34,171 nt of DNA from the NCBI GenBank assembly GCA_903839085.1, contig CAIMBE010000266.1, positions 1 through 34,171 of the forward strand, in the 5' to 3' direction. Position 1 is the first letter of the stretch. Every line of letters starts with the position of its first letter. Of this stretch, positions 9,132 through 18,746 are shown piece by piece. This stretch comes from an uncultured beta proteobacterium (GTDB lineage Bacteria; Pseudomonadota; Gammaproteobacteria; Burkholderiales; Burkholderiaceae_C). The notes beneath the pieces are model-generated. The model was not told the DNA's origin. It saw nothing but the letters and a program-made list of their open reading frames with translations, and did no database searches. The position numbers and the translations under genes are program-made.

Positions 9132-9803
9132 TCAGCCCCTGGCGCGTTGGCCATAGGTTTTGAATTTTTCCAGCACCAGTTGCATCTGGCTCGTCGAAAG
9201 AAGATGGGGTTCGCCAATTTGCAGCGTGCTCCAGTACTGCTCGCACAAGGACTCGACTTCGAGCGCCAGCGCCATGGCCGCCCTCAGATCGGCGCCCAGG
9301 GCCAGCATGCCATGATTCCCAAGCAGGCAGGCTTTGCGCTGTGCCAGCGCCTGCAAGGCGAGGTCAGAGAGTTCCTGGCTGCCAAACAGCGCATAGGGCG
9401 AGCAGCGGATGCTGTCGCCGCCCGCTGCGGCAATCATGTAGTGAAAGGCGGGGACCTCCCGCTGCAGACAGGCCAGCGTGGTCGCATAGCGCGAATGCGT
9501 GTGCACGACCGCGCCGATGTCGGCGCGGGCGGCCAGGATGTCGCGGTGGATGCGCCACTCGCTCGATGGCTTGCCGCCGCTCAGAACGGCGCCCGAAAAA
9601 TCCATTTCCACAAGCGACGGGGCTGTCAGATCCTCCGCAGGAACCCCGGAAGGCGTGACCAGAAAGGTGTCCTGCAACCGGACCCCGACATTGCCCGAGG
9701 TGCCGCGATTCAGACCCAGCGCGCTCAGTTTTCGCATTGCCTCCAGCATCGCCTGGCGCAAGGCCGGGTCACGCTCGGGCGCGCTGGCATGCGGCTTTCC
9801 CAT
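9132..9803 (-). CDS. ald2: Class II aldolase, FucA-like; probable Ald2 of the DHAP shunt
   Basis: This 223-aa zinc-dependent class II aldolase/adducin protein carries the complete fuculose-1-phosphate aldolase active site. Glu82 (in SSEWRIH), His101 and His103 (HTHS) and His164 (GNHGM) match E. coli FucA Glu73, His92, His94 and His155 with one constant offset. HYMIAAAGGDSI and the C-terminal VLEKFKTYG are also FucA-like. Set between mtnP and mtnA, it most likely cleaves 5-methylthioribulose-1-phosphate or 5-deoxyribulose-1-phosphate to DHAP plus an aldehyde, as reported for Ald2 of Rhodospirillum rubrum. The alternative, MtnB dehydratase, is less likely given the FucA-type sequence. Its ATG overlaps the mtnP stop by one base (TGATG), so the two are translationally coupled. 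Confidence 0.85.
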   Translation of the reverse strand: MGKPHASAPERDPALRQAMLEAMRKLSALGLNRGTSGNVGVRLQDTFLVTPSGVPAEDLTAPSLVEMDFSGAVLSGGKPSSEWRIHRDILAARADIGAVVHTHSRYATTLACLQREVPAFHYMIAAAGGDSIRCSPYALFGSQELSDLALQALAQRKACLLGNHGMLALGADLRAAMALALEVESLCEQYWSTLQIGEPHLLSTSQMQLVLEKFKTYGQRARG

Positions 9804-10690
9804 CAGTTCCCCAGCAGGCGGCCCGCCACGGCCTGCAAACGCTCTTTCATGGCCGGATCGCGCGCCTCTGGCGCCGTGATCAGGGCGTGCTGTAGCGCGC
9901 TGCGGCAGGCACAGCCCGGCGCAAGGCTGTCGGACCGCAGGCGCGGCGCCACTTTCCTGACCAGGCTGCGCGCCGCATCGGCGTTGGCCAGCAGGACCCT
10001 GACAATCGCTTCCACGGTGACGGCGTCATGGCCGGGATGCCAGCAGTCGAAATCGGTGACCATCGCCACCGTCGCGTAGCACAGCTCGGCTTCCCGCGCC
10101 AGTTTGGCTTCGGGCATGTTGGTCATGCCGATCACGTCACAGTTCCAGCTTCGGTAAAGCCTGGACTCGGCCAGGCTGGAGAACTGCGGGCCCTCCATCG
10201 CGAGATAGGTTCCGCCGCGCACCAGCGCAATCCCCGACTCGCGGGCAGCAAGGTCCAGGTGATCGCCCAGGCGCTTGCAGACCGGATGCGCCATCGAAAC
10301 GTGGGCCACCAGCCCGGTGCCAAAAAAACTCTTCTCGCGTGCGAAGGTCCGATCGATGAACTGGTCGACGATCACGAAGGTGCCGGGCGGCAGATCTTCC
10401 CGCAGGGAGCCGACCGCGCTGAGCGAGACCAGATCGGTCACGCCGGCGCGCTTGAGGGCATCGATGTTGGCCAGATAATTGATGCCCGAAGGCGGTATCC
10501 GGTGGCCGCGCCCGTGGCGCGGCAGAAAGACCATGGCTTGCCCATCGAGTTCACCAAACAGCAATTCGTCGGAGGCCTCGCCAAACGGCGACGCCACCCG
10601 CACCCAGCGCTTGTTGACCAGGCCTTCGATGTCATAGACACCGCTGCCGCCGATGACGCCCAGAACCGGTTGGCCGTCCACGCTGGTCAT
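9803..10690 (-). CDS. mtnP: S-methyl-5'-thioadenosine phosphorylase
   Basis: MtnP (295 aa) splits 5'-methylthioadenosine with phosphate into adenine and 5-methylthioribose-1-phosphate. Motifs include the N-terminal GVIGGSGVYD (11-20), phosphate-contact RHGRGHRIPPSGINY (58-72), AMEGPQF (164-170), GMTNMPEAKLAREAE (188-202) and the purine-site TDFDCW with Asp213 and Asp215. The ATG at 10690 overlaps the fadD stop (ATGA), so longer in-frame extensions upstream, which lie in fadD, are rejected. It is coupled to ald2 downstream. A methylthioinosine or general purine phosphorylase role is possible, but the flanking ald2 and mtnA favour MTA and 5'-deoxyadenosine. Confidence 0.94.
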   Translation of the reverse strand: MTSVDGQPVLGVIGGSGVYDIEGLVNKRWVRVASPFGEASDELLFGELDGQAMVFLPRHGRGHRIPPSGINYLANIDALKRAGVTDLVSLSAVGSLREDLPPGTFVIVDQFIDRTFAREKSFFGTGLVAHVSMAHPVCKRLGDHLDLAARESGIALVRGGTYLAMEGPQFSSLAESRLYRSWNCDVIGMTNMPEAKLAREAELCYATVAMVTDFDCWHPGHDAVTVEAIVRVLLANADAARSLVRKVAPRLRSDSLAPGCACRSALQHALITAPEARDPAMKERLQAVAGRLLGN

Positions 10691-12369
10691 GCCGCGGTCT
10701 TGTCCCGCAGTTCTCGGCGCAGTATCTTGCCGACCGGGGTCTTGGGCAGTTCGGCACGGAACTCGATGACCTTGGGCTGCTTGTAGCCGGTCAGGTTTTC
10801 CTTGCAGTAGGCGCGCACCTGCGCCTCGGTCAGTTCCGGATTCTTGCGCGCAATCACCAGTTTGACCGCCTCGCCGGTCTTGGCGTCGGGAACACCGACG
10901 CAGGCGCATTCCAGCACGCCCTCAAGCTGCGAAACGACGTCCTCAAGCTCGGTCGGAAAGACGTTGAAGCCGCTGACCAGGATCATGTCCTTCTTGCGAT
11001 CCACGATCCTGAAGAAGCCCCGCTCGTCCATGACCCCGACGTCACCGGTCTTGAAGTAGCCATCGCTCGTCATGACTTTGGCGGTCTCGTCGGGACGCTG
11101 CCAGTAGCCCGCCATCACCTGCGGACCCTTGATCGCGATTTCACCGCGCTCGCCGGGCGCGACCTCCTTGCCGTCGTCGTCCAGCAGCCTGAGCCAGGTG
11201 TTCGATATCGGAATGCCGATCGTGCCGCTGTACTCGGTCGTGACAACCGAATTGGAGGTGGCAATCGGAGAGGTCTCGCTCAGGCCATAACCTTCCGCGA
11301 TCGCGCAGCCGGTCCTCTCGAACCAGAGCTTCGCGACGGCACTTTGCACCGCCGTGCCACCACCCGCCGAGACCACCAGGTGGCTCCAGTCGATCTTGTT
11401 GAAGTCGGGATGGTTGGCCATGCCGTTGAACAGGGTGTTGACCGCCGGCAGGACATGAATCCTGTGCTTGGCCAGTTCGCCGAGCGTTGCCACCATGTCG
11501 CGCGGATTGGGAATCAGGATCAGCTTGCCGCCCAGCCTCATCGACATCATCATGCCGACCGTGAAGGCGAAGATGTGATACAGCGGCAAGGCGCAAACGA
11601 TGTTGATCTGCTCGCCCGCTGGTATCTTCTTCAGGGCCGGCTGAAACCAGGCCTCCGCCTGCAACAGGTTGGCCACCAGGTTGCGCTGCAGCAGCACCGC
11701 CCCCTTGGAGACGCCGGTGGTGCCGCCGGTGTACTGCAGTGCCGCCACGTCATCGGGCTTGATCGCCACCTTCTTCAGCGCGCCGCTGGTGCCGCTGGCA
11801 ATGGCGGCGTTGAAGCGAACCGCGCCGGGCAGCGTGAACGCGGGCACCAGCTTCTTCTTGTGGCGCACCACGTAATTGACCAGCGCGCCCTTGATGAGGC
11901 CCAGGCAGTCGCCCATGGCGCACAACACGACGTGCTTGACCGGCGTGGCGGCCACGCATTTCTCCAGGACCGAGGCGAAATTCTCCAGGATCACGATCGC
12001 CTTGGACCCGGAGTCCTTGAGCTGGTGTTCCAGTTCACGCGCCGTGTACAGGGGGTTGATGTTGACCAGTGTGTATCCGGCGCGCAGGATGGCGCAGACG
12101 GCAATCGGGTACTGCATCACATTGGGCATCATGACGGCGATGCGGTCGCCCTTGGCAAGCCCCAGGCCCTGCAGATAGACCGCAAAAGCCTGGCTCAGGC
12201 TGTCGATCTGCGCGTAGGTCTGCTCCTTGCCCATGAAGCTGTAGGCCGGACGCGCGGCAAACTTCTTGAAGCTCTCGCCCACCATGTCAACCATGGACGC
12301 ATATTGAGTGACGTCAATATCGGCCGGAACACCTTCGGGATAGCTCTTGAGCCAAATGCGATCTGACAT
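10687..12369 (-). CDS. fadD: Long-chain-fatty-acid--CoA ligase
   Basis: This 560-aa FadD-type ligase activates fatty acids to acyl-CoA for beta-oxidation or lipid use, probably at the inner face of the cytoplasmic membrane. The P-loop LQYTGGTTGVSKGAV is at about 210-224, EGYGLSETSP near 360, the DRKKDMILVSGFNVFP linker near 455, and the C-terminal Lys in PKTPVGKILRRELR. GGAGG precedes the ATG. It lies just downstream of the pntB terminator. Its stop overlaps the mtnP start, so the nucleoside-salvage genes share its transcript. A paralog of the same length is at 30217-31899. Confidence 0.95.
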   Translation of the reverse strand: MSDRIWLKSYPEGVPADIDVTQYASMVDMVGESFKKFAARPAYSFMGKEQTYAQIDSLSQAFAVYLQGLGLAKGDRIAVMMPNVMQYPIAVCAILRAGYTLVNINPLYTARELEHQLKDSGSKAIVILENFASVLEKCVAATPVKHVVLCAMGDCLGLIKGALVNYVVRHKKKLVPAFTLPGAVRFNAAIASGTSGALKKVAIKPDDVAALQYTGGTTGVSKGAVLLQRNLVANLLQAEAWFQPALKKIPAGEQINIVCALPLYHIFAFTVGMMMSMRLGGKLILIPNPRDMVATLGELAKHRIHVLPAVNTLFNGMANHPDFNKIDWSHLVVSAGGGTAVQSAVAKLWFERTGCAIAEGYGLSETSPIATSNSVVTTEYSGTIGIPISNTWLRLLDDDGKEVAPGERGEIAIKGPQVMAGYWQRPDETAKVMTSDGYFKTGDVGVMDERGFFRIVDRKKDMILVSGFNVFPTELEDVVSQLEGVLECACVGVPDAKTGEAVKLVIARKNPELTEAQVRAYCKENLTGYKQPKVIEFRAELPKTPVGKILRRELRDKTAA

Positions 12370-12386
12370 GCTTGCCTCCTGTTCAG

Positions 12387-12415
12387 TAAAGAAAAGGCCC
12401 CGAACCAGCGGGGCC
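12387..12415 (-). terminator. Rho-independent terminator of pntAB
   Basis: On the minus strand GGCCCCG-CTGGTT-CGGGGCC (12415-12396) is followed by TTTTCTTTA. It lies about 27 bp after the pntB stop and about 20 bp before fadD, so fadD must have a promoter within or just before this short gap, or depend on read-through. Confidence 0.88.
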
Positions 12416-12442
12416 TCCGACTGTCGTCAAGCTGCCAGCTTA

Positions 12443-13855
12443 TCAGGTTTTGAGCACCGTCAGAACCTCATCGAGCATCTTCTTGGCATCACCGAACAGC
12501 ATCCGGTTGTTCTCCTTGTAGAACAGCGGGTTGTCCACGCCGGCATAGCCTGAAGCCATGCTGCGCTTCATCACGATGGAGGTCTTGGCCTTCCAGACTT
12601 CGAGCACCGGCATGCCGGCGATCGGGCTGCTCGGATCGTCCTGCGCGCCCGGATTCACGATGTCGTTGGCGCCGATCACCATCACCACATCGGTCTTCGG
12701 GAAGTCATCGTTCAACTCGTCCATCTCCAGCACGATGTCGTACGGCACCTTGGCTTCGGCCAGCAGCACGTTCATGTGACCGGGCATACGACCGGCCACC
12801 GGGTGGATACCAAAACGGATATTGACCTTCTTCGCGCGCAGCAGTTTGGTGATTTCAAACACCGTGTGCTGGGCTTGCGCCACCGCCATGCCGTAGCCCG
12901 GAACAATGATGACGCTCTTGGCTTCGCGCAGCAGTTCTGCTGTTTCGGCACTGCTGATAGGCACCACCTCGCCAGCCGGTTGCGCCGCGTCACCCTTGGG
13001 CGCAACGGTTCCGCCGGCGGTACCAAAGCCACCCGCAATGACGCTGATAAAGCTGCGGTTCATGGCCTTGCACATGATGTAGGACAGAATCGCGCCGCTG
13101 GAGCCGACCAGGGCACCAACGACGATCAACAGGTCGTTGGAGAGCATGAAACCGGTGGCCGCTGCGGCCCATCCGGAATAGCTGTTGAGCATGGACACCA
13201 CGACCGGCATGTCAGCGCCACCAATGGCCATCACCATATGAATACCAAATAGACCCGCGATGATGGTCATGACAATCAGCGGGACGATGCCATCGGTGAT
13301 CGAATGGGCGTTCATGAAGACACCGCCAAAGTAGATCACCACCAGCAGTCCGGCCAGGTTCATCCAGTGACGCCCCGGCAATGTCAGCGGGGAACCGCCG
13401 ATCTTGCCGTTGAGCTTGCCGAACGCGATCAGCGAACCGGTGAATGTCACCACACCAATCAGGATGCCCACGTAGATTTCGATCGAATGAATCGACTTCT
13501 CGGCCCCTTGCAGGTGCGAGGTCGGGTCGAAATAGCTGGCAAAGCCCACCAGTGCCGCCGCCATGCCGACCAGGCTGTGCATGAGCGCAACCAGTTCAGG
13601 CATCTGCGTCATCTGCACGGTACGCGCGGCATAGACACCGATGGCGCCACCGACTGCCATGGCGCCGATGATCCACGGAATGCCGGCAGCAGAAACGCGC
13701 GGTCCGAAGACGGTCGCCAGGACGGCAATGGTCATGCCTATCATGCCGTAGAGATTGCCGCGCCGGGAGGTCTCGGGATTGGACAAGCCTCCAAGACTCA
13801 GCACAAAAAGAATCGTAGCTCCAATGTAGGAGACGGTCGCCAAACTGTCACTCAT
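12443..13855 (-). CDS. pntB: NAD(P) transhydrogenase subunit beta
   Basis: PntB (470 aa) is the beta subunit of proton-translocating transhydrogenase, which uses proton-motive force to make NADPH from NADH. About eight or nine hydrophobic helices occupy residues 1-270, including [16 protein letters not shown] and [21 protein letters not shown]. The NADP(H)-binding domain III follows, with [34 protein letters not shown] and [12 protein letters not shown], all diagnostic. The length matches E. coli PntB. It starts 11 bp after the pntA stop and is followed by an intrinsic terminator. Nothing is unusual. Confidence 0.97.
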   Translation of the reverse strand: MSDSLATVSYIGATILFVLSLGGLSNPETSRRGNLYGMIGMTIAVLATVFGPRVSAAGIPWIIGAMAVGGAIGVYAARTVQMTQMPELVALMHSLVGMAAALVGFASYFDPTSHLQGAEKSIHSIEIYVGILIGVVTFTGSLIAFGKLNGKIGGSPLTLPGRHWMNLAGLLVVIYFGGVFMNAHSITDGIVPLIVMTIIAGLFGIHMVMAIGGADMPVVVSMLNSYSGWAAAATGFMLSNDLLIVVGALVGSSGAILSYIMCKAMNRSFISVIAGGFGTAGGTVAPKGDAAQPAGEVVPISSAETAELLREAKSVIIVPGYGMAVAQAQHTVFEITKLLRAKKVNIRFGIHPVAGRMPGHMNVLLAEAKVPYDIVLEMDELNDDFPKTDVVMVIGANDIVNPGAQDDPSSPIAGMPVLEVWKAKTSIVMKRSMASGYAGVDNPLFYKENNRMLFGDAKKMLDEVLTVLKT

Positions 13856-13866
13856 GATGGTCTCCT

Positions 13867-15459
13867 TTATTTACGGAACATTGCCAGCATGCGTTGCGTG
13901 ACCGCAAAGCCGCCGAACATATTGATGGTCGTCAGGACGATGCCAGCGACAGCGAGCCAGCGGATCCAGTCCGTCGTGCCTGCGGGTGGCGCGATCTGCA
14001 CCAGAGCGCCAATGGCAATGATGCTGGAGATGGCGTTGGTCACGCTCATCAGCGGCGTGTGCAGCGCGGGTGTCACGTTCCAGACCACCATATAACCCAC
14101 AAAGCAGGCCAGCACGAAGACCGTGAAGTGCGCAAGGAAGGCGCCCGGTGCGTTGGCACCGACAAACCAGAACATCAGGGCTGCGACGCCGAACACGATG
14201 GCCAGCTTGCTGCCAGCCATGGGTTCGCCACCACCGCCGTGGCCGTGGCCCTTCTTCGCCTGCGCTGGCGCAGCCGGTTTGGCAGCAGCCGGGGCTGCCA
14301 CCTGCTTGGGCGGCGGCGGTGGCCAGGTGATGCTGCCCTCTTTGGTGACGGTCAGGCCGCGGATGGCCTCGTCTTCCATGTTGATATTGGCGATGCCGTC
14401 CTTGGCTTTGCACAGCTCCTCGGCCAGGCGCCACAGGTTGGTGCCGTACAGCGTGGAGGACTGCTTGGCCAGGCGCGAGGCCAGGTCGGTGTAGCCGACG
14501 ATGGTCACGCCGTGTCTCACCACGGCCTCACCCGGTACGGTCAGCTCGCAGTTGCCGCCGCGCTCAGCCGCCATGTCAACAATGACGCTGCCGGGCTTCA
14601 TGCTCTTGACCATCTCTGCGGTGATCAGCTTGGGCGCGGGCTTGCCCGGGATCAGCGCGGTGGTGATGATGATGTCCACCTCCCGGGCCTGCTTGGCGTA
14701 CATGTCGCGCTGGGCCTGCTGGAAGCCCTCGCTCATGACCTTGGCGTAACCGCCGCCGCCGGAGCCTTCTTCTTCGTAATCGACAGCCACGAATTCGCCA
14801 CCCATCGAGATAACCTGATCGGCCACCTCGGCACGGGTGTCATTGGCGCGCACGATGGCGCCCAGTCCGACGGCGGTTCCTATGGCGGCAAGACCAGCCA
14901 CACCGGCACCCGCAATGAAAACCTTGGCTGGCTGGACCTTGCCCGCAGCCGTGATCTGGCCCGCAAAGAAGCGGCCGAAAGCGTTGGCGGCCTCGACGAC
15001 GGCGCGGTAGCCGGCCACACCAGCCTGGGAAGTCAGTGCGTCCATCTTCTGCGCGCGGCTCAGCATGCGCGGCAAGGAGTCGATGGCCAGCACGGTCGCC
15101 TTCTTGGCGGTGAGCTGCTGCATCAATTCGGGGTTTTGCGCCGGCCAGATGAAGCCGATCAGGATGCCGCCTTCGCGCATCATGTCAACTTCGGCCGGGG
15201 TCGGAACGCAGACCTTGAAGACGATGTCTGAACCGGCCCAGAGCGCCGCGGCGCCATCGACAATCTGCGCACCGGCGGCCCGGTAGGAGTCGTCGGAACA
15301 GTTCGCCGCATCGCCGGCACCGGACTCGACCGAAACGGCGAATCCGAGCTTGATCAGCTTTTCGACCACCTCTGGCACGGTGGCCACACGTTTTTCACCC
15401 GGGAAAATCTCACGCGGCACACCGATGCGTTGGGGTGATTTGTTGGTGCCAGTTTCCAT
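13867..15459 (-). CDS. pntA: NAD(P) transhydrogenase subunit alpha, single-chain form
   Basis: PntA (530 aa) carries the NAD(H)-binding domain I and part of the membrane domain. The N-terminus has [19 protein letters not shown]. The Rossmann segment [20 protein letters not shown] is near 185-205 and is followed by [14 protein letters not shown] Pro/Ala linker and a short Gly/His stretch ([10 protein letters not shown], about 402-411) lead into three or four C-terminal helices. The subunit is fused as in E. coli, not split into pntAA/pntAB as in many alphaproteobacteria. AGGAG precedes the ATG. The 153 bp upstream show no strong promoter. Confidence 0.97.
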   Translation of the reverse strand: METGTNKSPQRIGVPREIFPGEKRVATVPEVVEKLIKLGFAVSVESGAGDAANCSDDSYRAAGAQIVDGAAALWAGSDIVFKVCVPTPAEVDMMREGGILIGFIWPAQNPELMQQLTAKKATVLAIDSLPRMLSRAQKMDALTSQAGVAGYRAVVEAANAFGRFFAGQITAAGKVQPAKVFIAGAGVAGLAAIGTAVGLGAIVRANDTRAEVADQVISMGGEFVAVDYEEEGSGGGGYAKVMSEGFQQAQRDMYAKQAREVDIIITTALIPGKPAPKLITAEMVKSMKPGSVIVDMAAERGGNCELTVPGEAVVRHGVTIVGYTDLASRLAKQSSTLYGTNLWRLAEELCKAKDGIANINMEDEAIRGLTVTKEGSITWPPPPPKQVAAPAAAKPAAPAQAKKGHGHGGGGEPMAGSKLAIVFGVAALMFWFVGANAPGAFLAHFTVFVLACFVGYMVVWNVTPALHTPLMSVTNAISSIIAIGALVQIAPPAGTTDWIRWLAVAGIVLTTINMFGGFAVTQRMLAMFRK

Positions 15460-15612
15460 TAAGCGACTCCTCAGCTTGATTCTTTACAACAGTGGGTGCG
15501 GCACTTCACCGTTGGCAAGCAAGGCGGAAGAGGCTGCGCGCAGAGCTTAACTGACTTTGCCGCCCATGCCGGCCGGGTGATTCATGACGTGGATCAATGA
15601 AACAGCAATTTC

Positions 15613-16608
15613 CTAATCGGCCTTGATCTGAGCCCGGCGCACGATGTCGCTCCAAATTTTTTGCTCGCGCGCAATGAAGGCGGCGAACTCGGACGAAGGC
15701 CCGCCACCGCCAACCGCATTGTCGTTGGCGAAGCGCTCGGTGACAGCGCTCGACCTGAGCGCCTTGAGCGACTCCTCCTGCAGCCGCCTGACAATCTCGG
15801 GCGGCGTGCCGGCCGGCGCCAGGATGCCGTACCACTGCGAAGTCTCGAAATCCTTGAACCCCATCTCCGCCACCGTCGGCACGTCCGGCAACTGCGAGAT
15901 GCGCTGCTGCGTTCCGACCGCGATCGCGCGCAGCTTGCCGCTCTTGATGTGCGCCGACAGCGCCGGCAGGCCGGCCGAGGAAGCCTGCGTGCGCCCGGCC
16001 AGCAGGTCGGTCAGCTGCGGGCCGGTGCCGCGGTAGGGGATGTGGGTGATGAACATGCCGGTGACCAGCTTGAGGTATTCCATCGCCAGATGCCCGGCGC
16101 TGGCGTTGCCGGCCGAGCCGTAGTTGAGCTGGCCCGGATTCTTTTTTGCATAGGCCACAAACTCGCGAAAATTCTTCGCCGGTACGTCGGCATGCACGAC
16201 AAACACATTGGGCACCTTGGCCAACAGCGTGACCGGAATGAAATCCCTGCTCACGTCGTACGGCTGGTTGGCGAGCATGTAGGGGTTGACGGCCAGGGTG
16301 CCGACATGACCCAGGATGATGGTGTGGCCGTCGGGCGCCGCCTTCGCCACATCCAACATTGCAACCACGCCGGCGCCGCCCGGCTTGTTCTCCACAAACA
16401 CGTTCTGGCCAAGTTGTTTGGTCAACTCCGCGGCCACTGAGCGAGCCACGATTTCCGAAGTGCCTCCTGGCGCGAAGGGAACGACGAAGCGGATCGGCTT
16501 GGAAGGCCAGGCGGTCTGCGCGCTCAGGGGTGAGAACGCCGCGCTCAGACCGGCTGCGCCGGTGGCGATCAGCAGGTGACGACGCTGAAGTGGTGTGAGA
16601 GGATTCAT
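15613..16608 (-). CDS. Bug-family tripartite tricarboxylate transporter substrate-binding protein
   Basis: This 331-aa periplasmic receptor belongs to the TctC/Bug family, greatly expanded in Comamonadaceae and Bordetella. A signal peptide with a twin-arginine-like QRRHLLIATGAAGLSAAF start is followed by the family hallmark WPSKPIRFVVPFAPGG (about 33-48) and later YGSAGNASAGHLAMEYLK and HIPYRGTGPQLTDLLAG. The ligand cannot be predicted. The ATG at 16608 gives a normal signal peptide; the ribosome-binding site is weak, and longer extensions would run into the repeat element. No TctA or TctB permease genes are nearby, so it is an orphan receptor, as is usual for the family. Confidence 0.92.
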   Translation of the reverse strand: MNPLTPLQRRHLLIATGAAGLSAAFSPLSAQTAWPSKPIRFVVPFAPGGTSEIVARSVAAELTKQLGQNVFVENKPGGAGVVAMLDVAKAAPDGHTIILGHVGTLAVNPYMLANQPYDVSRDFIPVTLLAKVPNVFVVHADVPAKNFREFVAYAKKNPGQLNYGSAGNASAGHLAMEYLKLVTGMFITHIPYRGTGPQLTDLLAGRTQASSAGLPALSAHIKSGKLRAIAVGTQQRISQLPDVPTVAEMGFKDFETSQWYGILAPAGTPPEIVRRLQEESLKALRSSAVTERFANDNAVGGGGPSSEFAAFIAREQKIWSDIVRRAQIKAD

Positions 16609-16672
16609 TGGATTCTTTCGGCCATCTCGGTTGGCAAGAGGTATTCGATGCATGCTTGTGGGAAAAGAATAG

Positions 16673-16747
16673 CCACTGCGAGCGCAGCGTGGCAGTCCAT
16701 GCATTCTGGAGACATGGATCGCCGCGGCCTGCGGCCTCGCGATGACG
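16673..16747. repeat. REP-like palindromic intergenic element, copy B
   Basis: This is the second copy of the element at 9001-9081. It begins CCACTGCGAGCG and ends CTCGCGATGACG, and its last 35 bases differ by one base from copy A. Similarity continues just outside the element (AGGTGC-T-TTG and CCTCCAG), so the full unit may be longer. It lies upstream of the Bug receptor gene in the gap after the SDR gene. Confidence 0.7.
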
Positions 16748-16790
16748 AGATAAGGTGCTTTGACAATTTTGCCTCCAGCTAACGGGCGAT

Positions 16791-17546
16791 TCAAAATTGA
16801 TAGCGGCGCAGGCCGCCGTCAACCGGGATGACTGTACCCGTGATGTAGCCGGCCAGCGGGGAGGCGAGAAAACAAACCAGATGCGCCAGTTCCCCGGGTT
16901 CGCCGTAGCGCCCGACCGGTATTTCATTGTCAGATTGCCACTGCCGGTATTCGGGCGTGTAGTTGCGCAGGATCTGCTCCGACAGGATGCGTCCGGGCGG
17001 CACGCAGTTGACCGTGATGCCATGCTTGCCGACCATCCGGCTCAGGCCCTTGGCCCAGCTGTGGATGCCGGCCTTGGCGCAGAACGCGCCGTTCACATGC
17101 TCGGGTTCGCTCTTGCCGGTGATGTTGATGATGCGCCCCCACTTGCGCGCCATCATCTGATCGAGCAGCGCGTCGGCGATCTGGCGCGGACGGTGAAAGT
17201 TCAGGGTCATCGCTTCCTGCCAGCGCTCCTCGCTGACGTGCAATTCGGTGAAGCTGCGCGAGCCGCCGGCGTTGTTCACCAGAATATCGACGGCGCCCAG
17301 GGCGGCGATGGCGGCGGCGCAGAGCCTCGGCGCCGCGTCCTCGGCGTACAGGTCCGACTCAATGATGCCCGGGCGATGACCGCCGGCGGCGACGATCTGA
17401 TCGGCCACCTCCTCGAGCAGATTCCGGCGTCGCGCCGAAATCGCGACCCGGACGCCTTCGGCCGCGAGGGCCAGGGCGATGCTGCGGCCAATGCCGGTGC
17501 TGGCGCCGGTGATCAGGGCGGTCTTGTCTCTGAGTTGAAGGTCCAT
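16791..17546 (-). CDS. SDR-family protein with a degenerate catalytic triad
   Basis: This 251-aa Rossmann protein has a clear short-chain dehydrogenase fold: cofactor loop TGASTGIGR (13-21), NNAG (91-94), the structural Asn of TLNF (116), and the C-terminal [17 protein letters not shown]. The active site is unusual. In FabG-like enzymes Ser, Tyr and Lys form S-x12-Y-x3-K. Here Lys158 is present, but the Tyr position (four before it) is Ala154, with Phe155 next, and the Ser position is Thr143/Gly144. The segment reads [24 protein letters not shown] at 39-41 may favour NADP(H). The ATG at 17546 follows GGAG; it is divergent from mnmA. The substrate is unknown, and ordinary SDR chemistry is doubtful. 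Confidence 0.88.
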   Translation of the reverse strand: MDLQLRDKTALITGASTGIGRSIALALAAEGVRVAISARRRNLLEEVADQIVAAGGHRPGIIESDLYAEDAAPRLCAAAIAALGAVDILVNNAGGSRSFTELHVSEERWQEAMTLNFHRPRQIADALLDQMMARKWGRIINITGKSEPEHVNGAFCAKAGIHSWAKGLSRMVGKHGITVNCVPPGRILSEQILRNYTPEYRQWQSDNEIPVGRYGEPGELAHLVCFLASPLAGYITGTVIPVDGGLRRYQF

Positions 17547-17610
17547 GCGGTCTGCTCCAGGGTTTTGTGACGGCTTGCGGCAATGCAATGGCAAGGATAA
17601 TCTCACACCT

Positions 17611-18738
17611 ATGGACAAGCAGCAGATCGGTCAAAGAGTGGTCGTCGGACTGAGCGGCGGCGTCGACTCGGCCGTGACCGCCTGGTTGCTCAAGCAGCAG
17701 GGCCATCAGGTGATCGGCATCTTCATGAAGAACTGGGAGGGTGACGACGATGACGCGTACTGCTCCTCCAATATCGACTTCGTCGACGCCGCCGCCGTGG
17801 CGGACGTGATCGGCATCGAACTCGAACACGTCAACTTCTCGTCCGAGTACAAGGACCGCGTCTTTGCCGAATTCCTGCGCGAGTACCAGTCCGGGCGCAC
17901 CCCCAACCCCGACATTCTTTGCAACGCCGAGATCAAGTTCAAGGCCTTTCTGGAGCACGCGCTGCGCCTGGGGGCCCGGAAGATCGCCACCGGCCATTAC
18001 GCGCGCGTGCGCCTCAATGCGCAGACACAGAAGCACGAACTGCTCAAGGGGCTGGACCGCTCCAAGGACCAGAGCTATTTCCTGCACCGCCTGAACCAGG
18101 CGCAGCTCGCGAAGACGCTGTTTCCGCTGGGTGAGCTGCACAAGACCGAGGTGCGCCGCATGGCCCTGGAGATCGGTCTGCCCAACGCAGGCAAGAAGGA
18201 TTCCACCGGCATCTGCTTTATCGGCGAGCGACCGTTCCGGGACTTCCTGAACCGATACATCGCGCGCGAACCCGGCCCGATCAAGGACGAGCGTGGCCGC
18301 ACCATCGGCCAGCATCTGGGTTTGAGCTTTTATACCCTCGGTCAGCGCCAGGGCCTGGGCATCGGCGGACTCAAGGCCAAAGGCGCGCTGCGGGGCGGCG
18401 GCGAACACCAGCCCTGGTTTGTGGCGCGCAAGGAAACCCAAAACAACACGCTGTGGGTGGTGCAGGGCCACGAACACCCCTGGCTCCAGTCGAGCGCGCT
18501 TGGCGCGCAGGATGCGAGTTGGGTGGCGGGCTCACCGCCCGCCGAGGGTCCGTTTTCGGCGAAAACCCGCTATCGGCAGTTGGACGCGCCCTGCACACTC
18601 GCGGCCGGCGCCGGCGACGGCTTCACGCTGCACTTTCCCGAGCCCCAGTGGGCGGTAACGCCGGGCCAGTCCGCCGTGCTGTATGACGGCGAGATCTGCC
18701 TCGGTGGTGGCGTGATCGACTCAGCGCAAGGGAGTTGA
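17611..18738 (+). CDS. mnmA: tRNA-specific 2-thiouridylase MnmA
   Basis: MnmA (375 aa) makes 2-thiouridine at position 34 of Lys, Glu and Gln tRNAs, taking sulfur from the TusE relay or cysteine desulfurase and using ATP. The PP-loop SGGVDS is at 15-20. The catalytic cysteines are Cys104 ([11 protein letters not shown]) and Cys202 ([12 protein letters not shown]). The tRNA-recognition [15 protein letters not shown] is near 39-53, and a beta-barrel C-terminal domain ends near [15 protein letters not shown]. The ATG at 17611 has AAGGAT upstream; in-frame codons further upstream overlap the divergent SDR start. Its stop is 8 bp from the convergent regulator gene. Confidence 0.97.
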   Translation: MDKQQIGQRVVVGLSGGVDSAVTAWLLKQQGHQVIGIFMKNWEGDDDDAYCSSNIDFVDAAAVADVIGIELEHVNFSSEYKDRVFAEFLREYQSGRTPNPDILCNAEIKFKAFLEHALRLGARKIATGHYARVRLNAQTQKHELLKGLDRSKDQSYFLHRLNQAQLAKTLFPLGELHKTEVRRMALEIGLPNAGKKDSTGICFIGERPFRDFLNRYIAREPGPIKDERGRTIGQHLGLSFYTLGQRQGLGIGGLKAKGALRGGGEHQPWFVARKETQNNTLWVVQGHEHPWLQSSALGAQDASWVAGSPPAEGPFSAKTRYRQLDAPCTLAAGAGDGFTLHFPEPQWAVTPGQSAVLYDGEICLGGGVIDSAQGS

Positions 18739-18746
18739 CCCGAACC

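Noticed and set aside
9132..9803. Methylthioribulose-1-phosphate dehydratase (mtnB)
   Set aside because: All four FucA active-site residues align at one constant offset and the C-terminus is FucA-like; mtnC and mtnD are also absent locally.
15549..15586. Short minus-strand ORF (MNHPAGMGGKVS) upstream of pntA
   Set aside because: No ribosome-binding site, no sign of an attenuator, and too short to support without comparison.
15613..16794. Longer N-terminal extension of the Bug receptor
   Set aside because: It would be encoded by the repeat element and would displace the signal peptide from the N-terminus.
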